From Trogon surrucura (lineage: Eukaryota; Chordata; Aves; Trogoniformes; Trogonidae): a DNA stretch of 64,000 nucleotides. A program made the translations under genes and the position numbers. Below the pieces are notes generated by a model, which was given only the letters and a program-made list of their open reading frames with translations, ran no database searches and was not told the origin of the DNA. The DNA lies in assembly GCA_020746105.1 (NCBI GenBank), contig CM036620.1, forward strand, positions 42,490,706 through 42,554,705. Reading direction: 5' to 3'. This document shows positions 12,801 through 27,800 of this stretch, piece by piece (positions within the stretch are counted from its first letter, which is position 1; each line of letters starts with the position of its first letter).

Positions 12801-15800
12801 CTGTAACGCCAAGCCAGGCCAACATAAAGATGTATGTCAGCATAATAAACTGCAGTAAAAGAGGGAAAAACAAAACCAGTTATAAGTTTGAATTTAACCA
12901 ATACTCCATGGTAAAAGACGGAACCACAGAGAAGTAACAGACACATTTCTGACTGTTTTTGTCTGTTTCTGTTCTTATTTAAATAATAGGTTTGGTCTGA
13001 TAATCAATTCATGATCTGGTCAGAGTGATGGAGCACTAACATGATGTTTCTGAAGAACAAGCAGTTATGCTTCCAAAAGTGCTTACTCCACATTCCTGTC
13101 ACTGGGCCTATGAGTGGTGCAAAGCACCACATCTGAACTAAGACAGCTGCATGCTTTTGAAGCACATCTCTCCCTCTGTCCCATCACCACTAGTACATTA
13201 CATAGTTAAGACAAGAGACCACATGATTGTTTTTTCCACTATCAATCATGATGCAAAAAAATTGGAAAGAAATATTATAGGCTTTGCTTGCCTTTGCTTT
13301 TAAAATATGTGTCTGAATAAAAACGAATTCATGGCTGTCTCAATCTCACTGGAAAATATATTTTGTGTTGAACCAATGAGACAATATACTTGTCATTCTG
13401 CTACTGTATTTAGACGTATTTGTCTACATACAAGGGAATTCGTCACTCTACCTCTACCTCTGCTAGTAAGAAATGCATTAAATTGCATGCTTAGAAACAC
13501 ATGTTCTCCAAAAGGTACACATTTTGTTATTTTAGCCATGAGCCTCAAGAGTAGAGCTATCTGCTTGCAGGATGCATTAAACTCTACTTGCCTTCAGGGA
13601 TGGCAGATATACTGGCACACCCAGCTTCTGTAAATACTTAAGCATGTCACCTGACTACTCTGCTGCTAACCTGAGATGACTAGCATACACATGCATTAAC
13701 AACAAATTACCTTTTAATTTTATGCTGTGGAAAGTATATGAAGATGCTACATGGTTAAATGCGAAAGATAAGTCAGCCTCTAAATGATGAATCCAAGTAG
13801 CCCCAAGATTTGATGGCTTCAGAAATGCTGATGGATCTAAATATATTACTGAAACAAATGAATTTCAGCACACGAACATTTCTCCAGCTGCTTACCACAG
13901 AAAAACATTGACTCTGAGAATAGGAAATAAGAGCTGTTTTTGAAAGCTGAATAAGCTGGTCCACAAGCTGCTTAAAACGAAACCTTAAAAAGTAACACTT
14001 ACTTGAAGATATTTTCTAGTCATTTTTTTAATATAAGATCTCTCACATCGGATGATAAAGGAAAAATTCTAATATAAATAAAGATTTTAGTTAGAGAAAT
14101 CAAATACAGTCAGATTCAAAATTCTTGTAAATGGTAGTAAAAATTGTAGAGAGGTGGCTTCTCCGTGTGGACCTGATCATGAACTCTAATCTGAAATAAC
14201 AAAAGGTTTGAATTTTAGGGGAGGTAGTTTTATTACTTTGAAATAATAGGATGCACATTCTCAAGCAATATTGAAGACACTTTAATTTGATTTACTTTAA
14301 CTCACTTCCAAAGAATATTAAATAAAAGCCATTTTAATTCTGAGGAACTGTATTTACATAGGACTTTAATGTAGTTTGATTAATCCAGTTTAAAATTCAA
14401 TTCAGATTAATTTTCCTTATTGTCCCAAGGTAGATGGGTCCTCCAGAAGTAGTTTGAAAAGCTGGAGAATTTAAAGCATTGAAAATAAATGTCAGAATGA
14501 TGTAGGAAAGTAAAAAATGAAGTGGTATAAAGAATAGAAGCAATCTATTTAATACTTTGGGTACCTGCTTTCTATCTTTTCTTCAACTAGTACTCAACAT
14601 TTCAGCTTTACCTGCCAGTTTTTAAGTCATGAACTATTTTAACTTCTCCCTTAACATCAAACTAGTTGAAAAGGGAAACTGATGTATCTAATTCATTATT
14701 AAACATTTTTGAGAATGTATTCATGCAGATAATGGCTGTCTTTTCCCCAAAACACACTAAAAAGGCAAGTGATAAAATAGAGAAAGTGACAGCAGTAGAA
14801 TTTTCTGTGTGTCAGCTGTTTTATATAATAAAAATTCTATTCCATCTATTGCAGAGAAAATAGTCAATGGAGGTAAATACTGTTCTGTTCTCACTCCTAC
14901 TTTTTCATTGTTGCTTCTTTACTGTTTTCTGTTTTTTTTTCTCTGCATATTGCAGTCTTAAAATTAATGAGTCAACACCTGGTTCAACCCCAGGCACTCA
15001 TTTACAAATAATTACTTGGAAAATTACTTGGAAATGTAGATTCACTTCAGGGCTATGAATTCTCAACTAAAATTCTGTCTGATCTTAATTTATTATCAAA
15101 CCAAAGAGTTGTCCTCAATTTTTCTAAAGCAGGAGATGGAAATAAGAAAGTAGGCTTTCTTAGAATGGCTGTTAACTTTACTATATTGTAGAATTATTTT
15201 TAAAGTAAAACCAAACTCCCAGCCTATATTCTAGGAGTTTGTCAAAACTGATTAAGTCTGAAGCCTTATTCTTGAGCTTTCTAGAATTTCTGAACTAAAT
15301 AATATCTAATAAATTTTGTACATCTCTCAGTGTAGTACATGCGTAATAATGTAATGGAGAACTAAATCTTTGATATTAGTTATATTACCAAACTGTAGTT
15401 AGCATCTTTAAGACTGGGCTTCACAAAGATTCAGGAATCTTCCTATTCTGTGATTGCCAGCAAATGGAGAAAAAAGATCAGCCTTACTATGAGCATTACA
15501 GTTCCCATTTAATACCTATTTTCTGATCTGTACTAGGGATGAAACTACCTGTAGCCTTGCTTGCATAAGAAGCTTGCTTAAAAGTCTGTCCTGAGATAAT
15601 ACAAGGCACTGGTATAGCAAAAAGGCTTATTAGCCTCTAAAAAAAATCTGCCTTGGGCATAGAATAAAAGCTGAAGAAATCTGTCAGATGGTAGCTGCCT
15701 GAAGTCACAAGAGCTGCCTGCTTAGAGAGAACTGCCTGCTTGTTTATAGAAAGGATTCTTTTTTTTAAAACCATAAATCTGTTTGGTTAAGTATGTCAGA

Positions 15801-18800
15801 AAAAGTGAATTAAATGCTGATTTAATTTTAAAAACATGTTTCGGAAAAGGAAGAACTTTATTTCTCTTTTTTTTCAATCATTTTCGACTGAAGAGCCAAC
15901 TACCAAAGATGTGCCCAAATTCATGTCATAACACCAAGAAGACATGGAGAAAGATAAAGAAATTTCATTTGTTTCACAAAAGAATAACTAACATGCAAAA
16001 CTTCACATTAAATCACTTGGTAGCTATGAGGTATGCCTGAAAGCTGCTGCCACTGATATCGAAGCAAATCATAAAAACGTGATCTTCGCAATAACTTTCT
16101 CCTGTATGGCCAGAAAAAAAAAATAACCTTGCACAACAAGTTATTAATTTCTAGAAATAGCAGATGTTAGCTTATAACTTCTTGTTATGAGGGAATTAAA
16201 TTGTGATTTATTTTTTTAAAACCACTGGTGAAAGACTAAAGTATTTTCTAGGATCATTTTCTCTGCTATTACAATTGTCCCTTTTTGCTCTAGAGATGTT
16301 ACGAGAAATGCTTAAGGAGCCTGTTCACTCCAGGAATTAAATTCAGAACTCAATCTCCTGAGATTCAAAGGGATCTCTCTCCTTTGAAGTAGCATTCTGC
16401 TACGTGACAAGTCAAGGATTCATGAAATAGCAGTACAGCATCTTAAAGAGGTATCACAGTTTGTTCTTTAGCATGCTATGTATTGCATTGGTAGTGAAAA
16501 TTACTTCCTCTGATCAGTTCAGTTTTCATTGTAAGAAGTCAAACACATCAACCCAAAATAAACTAGAAGTGATAGTGTAATTCACCTACCAAATCATGAA
16601 GATAAAAGAAAAATAGTTAAAGTAAATAATTATTTGAACAAAATGAATCTTTAACCTTTGTAGTGCTTAACTTCTTGTACTGACTCCATGGCTGATAAAA
16701 CCCTCTTGCCAGATTTTATAGGCTTTTCATTGCCAGTAATGGCTTTCCTGAATCACAGATTACCAAATTAAGCAAATCATCGATTCTTCTGGAAATACTT
16801 TATTTAAAAATTATTATATATAATCTGTTGCACAGTTCAATGTCAGTAAGTCAAGATTTCAGACCATGTTCTGAAATTATATGTAATCAGCACAACAGCT
16901 TTCATGGCAGTCATAGTTGGCTAAAATCCTGTTTCCAGAGAAAACATTACCCAAATTCTATCTATTCTAATAAGATCAAGATTTCAGTTACTGCTTTCTT
17001 TTTAAAATTTATGGGTACTTGTCCCATGAAAAGCACATTCATTCAATTTCAAACATAGTTCTTGTTTTAGTTTTGTTATAAATACTTTAATACCCCTGAA
17101 GCAACATTCTTTGATTGCTTCAGTGACCCTAGGGACAGAGATAGTGAGATCTTATCTAAAAGGTACTGTTACTACAGAGAGATGGATTGAAATGGAAGCA
17201 AAGTGTATGAGGACACTGCCACTTACTACAAAAATAAAATACAGAAACACAGGAATAAATTCAGAAGTGCCTGCATAAAACTTAACTACAGAAACCCCAT
17301 GTTGTTATGTAATTTTATCTTTGTTCCAAATCACTGTTACATTTACACTTCCTCTCAATTTAGCCATATACTTATTTTATATGAACTCCCTGACATAAGC
17401 TCTCAACCCAAAGAGTTCTAAGATGTACAACTTGCTGTGTTTTTATCTCATTTAGATTTATTATCCTATGACAAACACAAAACTTTGTTGTTTCCTGTTG
17501 CTTGATGAACTAAGATGTTCCTTCAAAACCTCTTAACAAGCTCAGTTCTCTTGACAGTTCTTGCCAGAGATGAAAACTACTTCTATAGAGATGGTGTAAA
17601 TCCATGCTGCCAAAAAGTTAGTATGCTTTACCATGAAACCCCATTAGTGCAGCATATCACCTGAAAATGAGCCCAGAGCTGGCCTGGCTGTCTCTAACTT
17701 GAATACCAGGAGGCCTTTCACCTCCACTGTGTTGTGCAGTTCTGGTTCTGAGCGCAGTCTCCCAATTCCATATCAGAACAAGACCCTGTGTGTCATCTGA
17801 TGGAAACTCAGAAGCATGAACAGGAAGCTCTTTTCAATTTCTTCCTTAATTGGCCTATCTCTAACATCACATTCGCCTTCTATCTTCTATAGCTTTGATT
17901 TCAATACAAATAAAAAATTATTTAACTTTAGCACTTTGACTAGCTTTAAATTCGTAAATGACCTTTGTGCTTTCAGGCCTTCTGCCTCAGTCTTGTCCAT
18001 TTTTCCTGGGAGAAATTCCTCTGAATTAACGTTGCAATCTCCTTACCTTGTGCGTATTCAGCAAACGTATTTACATAGTCTTTTAAAATTATTCATTGTA
18101 ATTGTCACATATTTTCTGAAATGATAAACTTTGTGCGGATGAAGACAGTGCATAGTTTTTTCTTCAGTGTACAAGAAGCCAGACTTAGATGTACATGTGT
18201 TTCTTTGTGAGACCTATTGTTTGTTTGCATTGTTTTCTATACCACAATGTTCTGTGTTTTATATATATATATATATATATATAAATTTTATGATAGATTA
18301 GTGTAAATATAAGATATTTGGTTCCTGTTCACAATCTGTATTCTTACACTACAGATGTTTAGCTCTTTTTGCTTTGGAGAGGTTCAGAATTCATCCAATA
18401 AAATTTTACAATTTTTGTATTTTTAAAGAAAAATCTTTACTTAAATACTTTAACCTCTTCTCCATGTTTTTTTTGCAACAACATCTTAAAAATATAATTC
18501 CCTATATGCAAATACAAGGGACAGCAAATGGAAAACTTGCTGAGTTCCTCTGGCAAAGATTTTAACACTGCAGAAGCTAAATCAGCCTTGGATGCTTAAT
18601 TAAAAATGTTAGGTTTTATAGAACCATCAATACTATTCATTTTAATCTAAATAAATTAGGAAAAAAAAATTATACAGATGTCTTTAAAGTCATTGATATA
18701 TCAATGCTTAATATGTTAAAAGTATCCTTTGCCACTCTAACCAACGTCTCTTAGGATTCATACACCCTCTTCTTACACACAATACGAAATTCAAATCGGT

Positions 18801-21800
18801 TTCAGAAGAACTGACTAGCATCTCCCGCATTCGTGCCTCATTCCTGAACAGAAGCAAAAGATGAAGCAGAAGTTTTTTAACTTATTTCACATATGACACT
18901 GCTGGAAGAAAGAGACATATTCTGATATTGCCACTAAACGCACTATAAATCACACAAAATACACACTTACAAAGTCTTTTCTACTTGGTCTAAAATATCA
19001 CTCTCATCTCTAACAATCACTTGTTGGACATTTATTATTGCCTCTACAAAACATGTTCATCATCTCCCTCTCTCTGACATATTACATTCCCAGGCACAGC
19101 TCCAAGAATCTTGTTGAAACATGGATACATTTCATGCTATGCTATTACTGTCATGTGGCTGATTCTTCTTGGTTTGCATTCAAGTCAACTGCTTTAAGAG
19201 GAAAAAAAGAAAATCACCCATATACTAAATACTAGCTAATGTGACATTCCTTAGATTGTGAAAATCTATTACCAGAAAATTATTAGATCCTTGAAATTTT
19301 AAATTTTGAAGCATCTATTTTATGGAACTGTTTTGTTTAGGGTTTTTTTTTAAAACTTTTTTTTTTCTACAGACTGTGTAGATGGAGGAAAAAACCTGAT
19401 TTTGAGAAAATTAAAAGCAAGTCTCACTGTTTATTTCTGCTTTTCTAAAATTTCCTTAAGTTTTTTATTTCAAGTTTGAAATATTTTATGCATGATGTGT
19501 ATTGCTTTCAAACTCTTCAGATGCCTATAAAAAGCTGGTTTATTTTCTGATTTACTCTAAGTTGATTTACTTGTAGTAGTGGGGGAGGAGATTTCCACAG
19601 CCACAATAGAAATACGAAGATTCATGCATTTTCTCAAACTTTGCTTTGTAAGCAAATCCAAAAATCAATCTGATGCAAGATTAGGTTTTCCCTGAAGATT
19701 TTATAATGTATATTTTTGGTGTCACCTCACAAACCAATTATTTTTTTTTTGATTTGTCTTCTTTACAGTGTTGATGGTTTTATAGCACTGTGCTGTTTAA
19801 AGTTAACATTATTTTTATATGTCCTTCAGGCAAGACTATCGTTTTTGTAGTCCAACAACCTTACAAATTCAGACAGAGAGCACTGGACCTTATCTGCTGT
19901 TTAAGAGCAGTAGAATTTCATAATTAATTTTAATCTTCCAGATAGGAATTACTCTTTCTCAAAAACTATATGTTTACGTTTTCACATTTTTGACATTTTC
20001 CTCGTCCTTTTGTTTTTCTTTCAATGGTGTTTCTAACACCTTGAGATACTTACTGGGAGTACAGCTAAGTTATTTCATTTGTATTTAAGCATGATAACAC
20101 ATAAATAATTTCATTTTAAACTACCTTTTTTAAAAAAAAATAGAGTAGATACCTTCCTTAAATACTGCTTCATCATGGATTCTTCTGACTGTGTACATAC
20201 TGCATAACTATTCAGTTCAAACACACAAAATTACGAAAAGCAATCAGTTCCATCATGATCCATTCCCTGCCAGTATTGGTAGGTCATAGTAGTAATTTTT
20301 CCAGGTATTTTGCTTCCAAACTGCTGATAACCTATACGTAAAATCCTGATCCAAAATCTAATGGTTTTCAGTGATGACAAGTTTTCTACACACAGAAAAC
20401 GATAACACCCAGATGGTAAAAAGACTGCACTATGCAGATTGTTTACATTTTTTGCATTGCCAAGACTGTGATTTTTATTCAGAAAGTTTGCATCGTCTAT
20501 ACTTGGGAACAAGGCTTAAACTAGAAAGCAGAAATAATACTCCTGACTTCTCTAAACAGATGTGTTATTCAAAGTGAATTCTTGACTGTCAAAAATAAGA
20601 ACATGTGTTCCATCCTAATTTGTTCTTAATGGGACTTCAGAAGCCTATGAGATAATCAAAGGATAGGGGCTTTCCTTTCTCAATTGCTGTTTTTGCCAAG
20701 AAGTAAAAGTCAATAACATGGCTTTTAACAAGCCAAAGGATTCTAAAGATGTGACCTTAAATTTTAAAGCTCTTCAGCTAAAAGGAGTATTGTTAAAAAT
20801 ACTCTGCTTTGCTAAGAGTAACCATCTTAACTTGAATGCTAATCACCATATGCAAATAAAAGGATACAAGCTGTGAGGAGATAAATTTACAAATTTCCCT
20901 CCTTCTTTCTGGGCAAGCAACACCACAAAAACATCTATGGTGGTAACTACGAATTTATAAGATACTAATATGAAGATGAGGTTGGTATGAAGAACAAAAA
21001 GCTGTACATGGTTTCTGTGGATTTGAAGGATAAAAATTTTAAGTAGGAGAATGAAAAGGCTAGGGACTGGATAAAGGACACATCCTTGACCATTAAATTG
21101 TGAATTTATGATAATGCCACTGACATTCACAGGTTTAAAAAACTATAAAAAGAGTAGGATGTCTACATGCTGTGAAAAAGAATAAGGCAGCCAGAAGAGA
21201 ACAAGGTTCAGAGAAAACTGATCAGCTGATGAACCATTCAAGTTAAAACTGAGGATTATCTGAACCTAGAGGAAATAAAGCCATAGTCTTGAAAAATTTA
21301 TGGTGGTCATAATAGAAAGGTAAAGTCCACAGAGAAAGAGTAACAGCTCCCACTGTCAAGCATACTTTGGAGATGTATGACAGCATATTTTCAGAAAACA
21401 GTTTTGTTTAAAAAAAACGCTTAAAGACTGAGCTTACACGTCAAGGGAAAAATCTGTCCTCAGTGTGAAAGACACATAGAACAATCTGAAGCAAAAACAT
21501 TTTGTCCGGTTTATCACCAACAATAAAAATTCTGTCAGTGAGCAGCAAGATCAAGAGAAGCTGAGAAGCTACTGGCAAGGCATATTACAATGTCTGGCAT
21601 ACTTATCTATTAAAGGAAGCAATGAACACCACAGTCAACAAACAGGCTGTGTATAAAACACACGGTAAGTTACGTGAGAACAGTAATGATCAGGCAAAAG
21701 AATCATTTTAGAAGTGTGGCATTCCCGACTGAGAAAACCTGGAAGTATAAAGGAAAACAAAACAACCTAGTCAGATCACAGGAATAAGATAGACCAAAAG

Positions 21801-24800
21801 TATAGTCACCATCTAGAAATATACAACAAAATAATTTCTGAGCTCACTGCAAAAGAGTTCTAAAAGTATGAGAAATAGAGGAAAAAAGTACTAACTTTCA
21901 CTTTTCTTTCTTTTCAAGAAACCACTTTTATATTAACAATGTAGTCGGGAGAGTAATGGCATACAGACCACAGATTCTCTGAACCACTCAGCTGAGTTCT
22001 GAAGTATTGCTAGGGCTCATCCTTACAAGACCAAGCACAGAAGATTACAAGGAATGCAGTCCTCTCAAAAGATTCCAACATGGGCCTAGTATCCTGAGAC
22101 CAGATGACTTCCAGAAACCTATAAAATCATTGATATGCTTTATTTACTATTTAGTTAGTTAGTTATTTACATCAGTGTTCAGGTAGCAAATGTTATTCAC
22201 CTAAACTCCAACTAAAGGGGCCAAGCAGGATACAACCTACTAAATTTAGGTAGTTGACTGAACTGCTTAATATAAAAGATCTAGCTTTAAAGACTTGAGG
22301 GTCATTCATTTTGCAGAAAACAGGACAGTCACTTGCAGAAAAACTCAGCTCATCTTAGAAAGTCCCTCTAATCCTCTCTCTCCTTTAACTGCTGAAGGAG
22401 CATAGACCCTTCTCTTGGCAATCTTGGCAACATTCCAAGTTAGGTGGGGTACATCAGTGTCATCCTATATTATCTCTGAAATTAACTTCTCCACCAGCTT
22501 CTGGGTCATTTGTGGCAATAATTCATTAATTTACTTTTTAAACTATACAGTCTGAAAGGTCAGACCACCATATGAATCTCATCTTCCCCATTTCCTATGC
22601 CAGTGTCTGAAACTTCTTAGGGCATTTGCTACTTACTATACATGGGGACAAGAGTTTTGTTATGCACTTTCCTTGTTTAAGGTTGGGTTAAGAGATTCTA
22701 GACCCATAAGTACATCTGCTGCCTTGGAGAGAAGGTCCTTTACTACACACAAATGAAGAAGCAGTGGTATGAAGCATTCCACATTCCTCAGACACAGCAG
22801 TATTCAATCAGAAGGCAGGCCTCTCTGTTGGCTCAGCATTTTGCCACCAGAATATCCAGATATGGTACCTGATTTTCAGAAACGAGAGCTTCATTTCTAG
22901 CATTCAGATATGCAGAATCTGCTCTGGGTGGGAAAGTGAGCTGAGAATACACTGAAATCTGTTCCTCCTGTTACACAGAGAATCAAATGTCAATATGATG
23001 CGGTTTCACTGCCTCTGGAATAACTGGTCTGGTAAGGGCAAGATGAAGTGACAAGTCCACATCCCCTTACAGTTGGATTTTCAAAACATTTGTGAAGCTT
23101 CCTTGGGGATTTTTAAAGAAGAAAATCTGCAATATTTTGGCAAGTTCAAGTTTTGGTTTAAGCACTCAAGAAGCAAGAGTCAAATAGCACTTAGTTATTC
23201 AGGTAGCTAAAATAATTTCCAAAGGCAGAAAAATCTATTTCATCCATTAAAATAAAAGGTTCCTAAGTTTAGAGATACAAAAATATATTAGTGTGACTTA
23301 GAAGCATCTTTCTCTAGAGCCTTAACACTTTCTTTTAAAAGGTAAGATACAAAGAAACAGAAATATAAACGCCAGGATGAAATCTTCATCAAACATTTTC
23401 TGATGAAATAAAAAGAAATGGCATATAATGAGGAAAAAAGTACCTCATTTGTGTTTCTTTCTTCATTTTTTTATTGACTCTGTAAGCAGACATTCTAAAA
23501 CAAGGTATAAATGAGGCTTTCCATGATTAATCCAGCTGACTATAAATATGAAGGGCATTAAATCACAAATATGCAAACAGTGTCACAGTTGGCTTCAGGC
23601 TTGTCTGCCATTCTTCACTAGCCATGCTGCAGCCCAATTATATATAACTGTTTATTTAATTCTCTAAAAGCATGTTCAGGCATTGAAAAATGAATCTTAA
23701 AAACACTGCCATCCTTCCTCAAATGTGACTGGCATTGTTATACTGCCTTTGTTTTACTTTTCACAATAAATTAATTCTGGAAACTGCCAATGAGACTCTT
23801 TACTGTCACTTTCACATGCCCCCCCCCCCCCCCCCCCCAAATCTGAGAGGGTACGCTCTATCGGCATGACTTATATGCTAAGCCTCTGAATGCACATATA
23901 GGCTGATTAATTGACTATGCAATCACTGGTAAGGTTTGTTTGAGCTATTTCTTCTTTCATTATTTCAGGCAAAAAAGAATCCTTTAGCCCATGTAGAGCT
24001 AGTAAGTGAGCTAGTCACAGTGAAGGAGGGAGATCAGGAAGGGCACATGAAAAGTTTCTGTAGATGTTGGCTCTCAATGTTCTTAAAAGCTTACTTTACA
24101 AAAAATATTTTGGTTTAAAAAAAATGCTACTTTTCACATTGTCAGTGAGAAATATAACTTGTCCATAGAAAATTTAAATGAGGTTTTCTTCTTTGAAATT
24201 TTTTGTTGGTATTTTTTCCTCCATTTTCACAGTAGGTGTAGTCACAAAGTAAATATACTCATCCAAAATATTAATGAGAAGCAATTGGTGACAATAGTAA
24301 AGTAGAAGAACTTCATTTTCAGACTTCAATATGTTAAACTGATATTTAGAAAGACATCAACAAATCTGATGTGAAATCATACTCATAGTTGGATTTTTAC
24401 AAAGGTATTTTTGATGTGGAGCCATTTTTGTCATTTTAACTCTTCAAAACAAGAAATATCCTGAGTGTACATTTCTCTTGGTATTAAGGTATTCTAAAAG
24501 AAACTGTTTATAGTCTTTGACAGCTTAGATGTTAATGTTCACAAAATTACTATCTCAAAATTTTGTACAAGGAAGCTTTCTCGCAACATGTAGTATCTGC
24601 CAACCCTCTTCAACAGCATTATCTCATTTTGGCAACTGTACATAACAAAATTTATTACAGCAAATTTGCATAGCAATAGAACAATCTGGGCTTGACACAC
24701 AAGGGTACTGATTAGGTTCAGTTTATTTCTCCTGTCATCTTTTTGTTGAATTTATTTCTTCATAGCATTACATGATTTTAGCTGCTGAATAAATTATAAA

Positions 24801-27800
24801 CATATCACTGCTGGACTAAAATATTTTCTGATTCTAAATGTGGGTTTTTTTAAATGTAAGCTGTTATTTGTTCCTTAAGATTTTAAACATGAGATAACCA
24901 AAATAAACCTAATCAAAAATCTTTTCGAATATTAATTGAAAAAAAAATGCTATATGCAGTGTCTTAACCTCAAACCTCTAGAGCACAGAATCAAAAGTCA
25001 GAATAAGCCAAAATAGCTCCAGATATTTGTATAGTAATCTTAGTGATATACCATCAGAATAAGACAAGCAATCAAATTGTAGATTTTTTTTCGTTTTTCA
25101 CGGAAAGGAAGAAACTTCCACTAACTTCAAGAATAATAACAACAATGTGTTTAACATAAAAATTCTCAGAACACTCACTTATTTTAATTTTGATCAAAAA
25201 CATTATACAGACTTCAACTTAGCTGCACAACATGTATCAGCCCAAGGTTTCTTAAAGTAAAACACAAACATTACAAATTACTGATGAGGAAACTAAAATG
25301 CTGAAGGGATTGACTTAATGAATCATTAATAATAACAGTGATATTAACTGTAGAACAGATGCTTAACTGATTATTTCTTCTAGATATATACTACAGAATT
25401 ACAGTTTATACTGCAAGGGCATCAAAACTGTGAGAGGATGTAGCATCGCCCTGCTGCAGTACTGAGGACAGTCATTTATGGGAATTGTGAAGAAAAATAA
25501 TGTTCTTAAAAATTCGCTACTCTGTGCAGAATTTGAACTAGCTTAGTAGGTTCTCGGTAAATACAGATTAGAGATGTTTCGAGGAGATGAAATCAGCATT
25601 GATATAAGCAATGATTGTTCCCAGTCTTTATTTATATCTTTATTTAAAGATTTTAAAACAATCCTGAGTGAAAGTGCCAAGTTACACAATGACATTTGAC
25701 AAGAACAAAAGAAAAAAAGGTGAAAATGCAGCATTACTGTGGAGCATGTTAAATCTATGTATTGATGGCATACATGCCATATTCCCCAATTTCTAACGCA
25801 TAGATTATCAGTTTTCAGTTTCACCTTAAATGTAGGGATAAATTAACAGTTTTGCTACTCATTAGTGTAACTGGAAGGTAATCTCTGTCTGCATATAGAT
25901 GTTCATAGTCTGTATTCGAGTTTAATAAATGTTGGCATTTTTATGAAGATTCAACGAGAAACCCTCCTCTGGCTATTATTTTATATATTGGTTATTGTAA
26001 ATATAGTATAACATTAAGCCTATCTTAATACCCAGATCTGCCTGACTGTATTTCATAATTTATTTTCCATCTGAAAATATGATTTGTTGATACTGATGGT
26101 GTTTGTAGAAATATCAAACTCCAACAGCTACCAAGTGTCCAGGCCTCTTACCTTAGATGCAGAAGAGTTAAATACTGAAAAAGTTAGTTAGTTGTGTGAT
26201 ATTGAACAGAGATCTGAAAATAAATCTAGTTCAAAGAATTAGCAATTTTTTTTTGTATGAGAAACCTCAATTGAAGTTCCACTACAAATCAAATTTTTTA
26301 AACCTAGGTTTTCCAGGGTCATAAGTAAGTGATCTTTCCAAACCAGAGATAATATGAGTAAATATTGGGCTGTTGGTCATTTAAAGACAAAACCTAATGA
26401 CAGCTATCAGCTTGTCCCAGGAAGGAATAGGCAAGATTTCTAAAATAAAAGAGAAAATAATTTTAAGAAAGATAGTTTTTTCCAGTACAGCTGAAGGCAT
26501 TACACATTTTTAGTCCTATCCCAAAAAACTTATGTTCCTGATAGAATAAGATTTCCCATTCAGCTGGTAGAATTAATTGCTCCTAAGGATTAACCAATGT
26601 AGACAAAATTTCTAACACTATTCTCCTTTGCTACGAGTTTGAATCACCGAAGTATCAGAAAATTAAAGTAACAAAAAATAAACATCACAAGGCACTACAA
26701 ATACACAAACATGTCAAAATTGTCTTAAGTACAAAAGCTTTCTAAAGCACTTACCCAGGCACTGACACATCTGCCGCAAGTGGTGATTTTGAAATCTCCA
26801 TAGAGATCCTTGATGGCACCAGTTGTAAAGAATCCCTCCACCATCAGCAAAATGCCATATACAAAGAATGCAGCTGCTACACCATATATCACATACTTGA
26901 AGATGTCAATCCTGTATAGGAACAACAAAAATTATCTGCATAAATATTTAAAACTGACTCTGAAATTTCAGGGTGAGATCATCAGACCCACTAAGTCTCA
27001 AAGTCTCTGTACTGGAGTCAACTTAAGTGCTGATGTACTATAATGACAGCTGAAGCTGAGGACAGGAGTGAACTTTGGAATAAAATAACATTGAAGTAAG
27101 AAACACTGAGGCCCTTAATAATATGTAAAGATGGATCTGTGTAGGTGAAACACTGTGTAGTTGTGTCTTGCCCAGCGTTGTCCAGGACCTCAACAGTGGC
27201 TCAAGGGAATTCTGCCTCCTAAATGTCCTCTGATCACCAGGGTTTGTTTGAAAGTACTTTTCTGCTCTAGGTGTTTTGTCTAAACTTGGAAACATTCTAA
27301 GTGACCATCTGCCTTGGATCAGTAGGTTTCAATGGTTCCTACCTGGACTTCTCTACAAACATAGCCACAGCAAATTTCCAGTTTTTCAATATGACATGGC
27401 AGGAGTTGTGCAAATCTTTGCAAAATGATAATATGCAGATTTAAGATGTGTGTAAGTTGCAGTCATATTGTCCAAAGCCACAATTTATAACAAAGTCAGA
27501 CAAAAAATAAGACAGAGACACATCAGGATCTGCAAGATGAATTTTGACATGCACCAAACAACTACCTAAAATGGAAGTTTCTCAAGAAATAACAATTAAT
27601 ACTTCTGTTGTTATGGAAATAAATATTTCATGATAACATTTCTACAGGATCACTCTTTTCTTCATCAACCAAAGGACAACTCAACATGTTATACATGTAA
27701 AATACAATAACAAAGCTCAGAACTCCATTAAAATATCTTTGAGTTTGGATGGTTTTTAAGAGGTTCAAAGTCAGATTCAAGTTTACAGCTGACATTTCAG

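Larger units (their letters stand above)
12850..26754 (-). other. GPM6A: GPM6A intron 3
   Basis: This intron of about 13.9 kb has donor GTAAGTG and acceptor CTGCAG. It is AT-rich and appears mostly unique. Simple repeats are a TA run at 18261-18283 and a C20 run at 23819-23838. I see no CR1 or other recognisable transposon. Short ORFs such as 13307-13633 and 17816-18124 (+) lack recognisable protein features. Confidence 0.85.

Noticed and set aside
12722-12946. 74-codon minus-strand ORF overlapping exon 4
   Set aside because: Wrong frame of GPM6A exon 4. The correct frame is fixed by phases and family match.
20843-22100. Suspected old DNA transposon or nested gene in intron 3
   Set aside because: The A-rich wording looked repeat-like, but no terminal inverted repeats, target duplication or transposase motifs could be found.
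23936-24118. Plus-strand 60-codon ORF after a TTATTTCAG acceptor-like string
   Set aside because: No compatible upstream donor or recognisable protein. One acceptor-like site is expected by chance.
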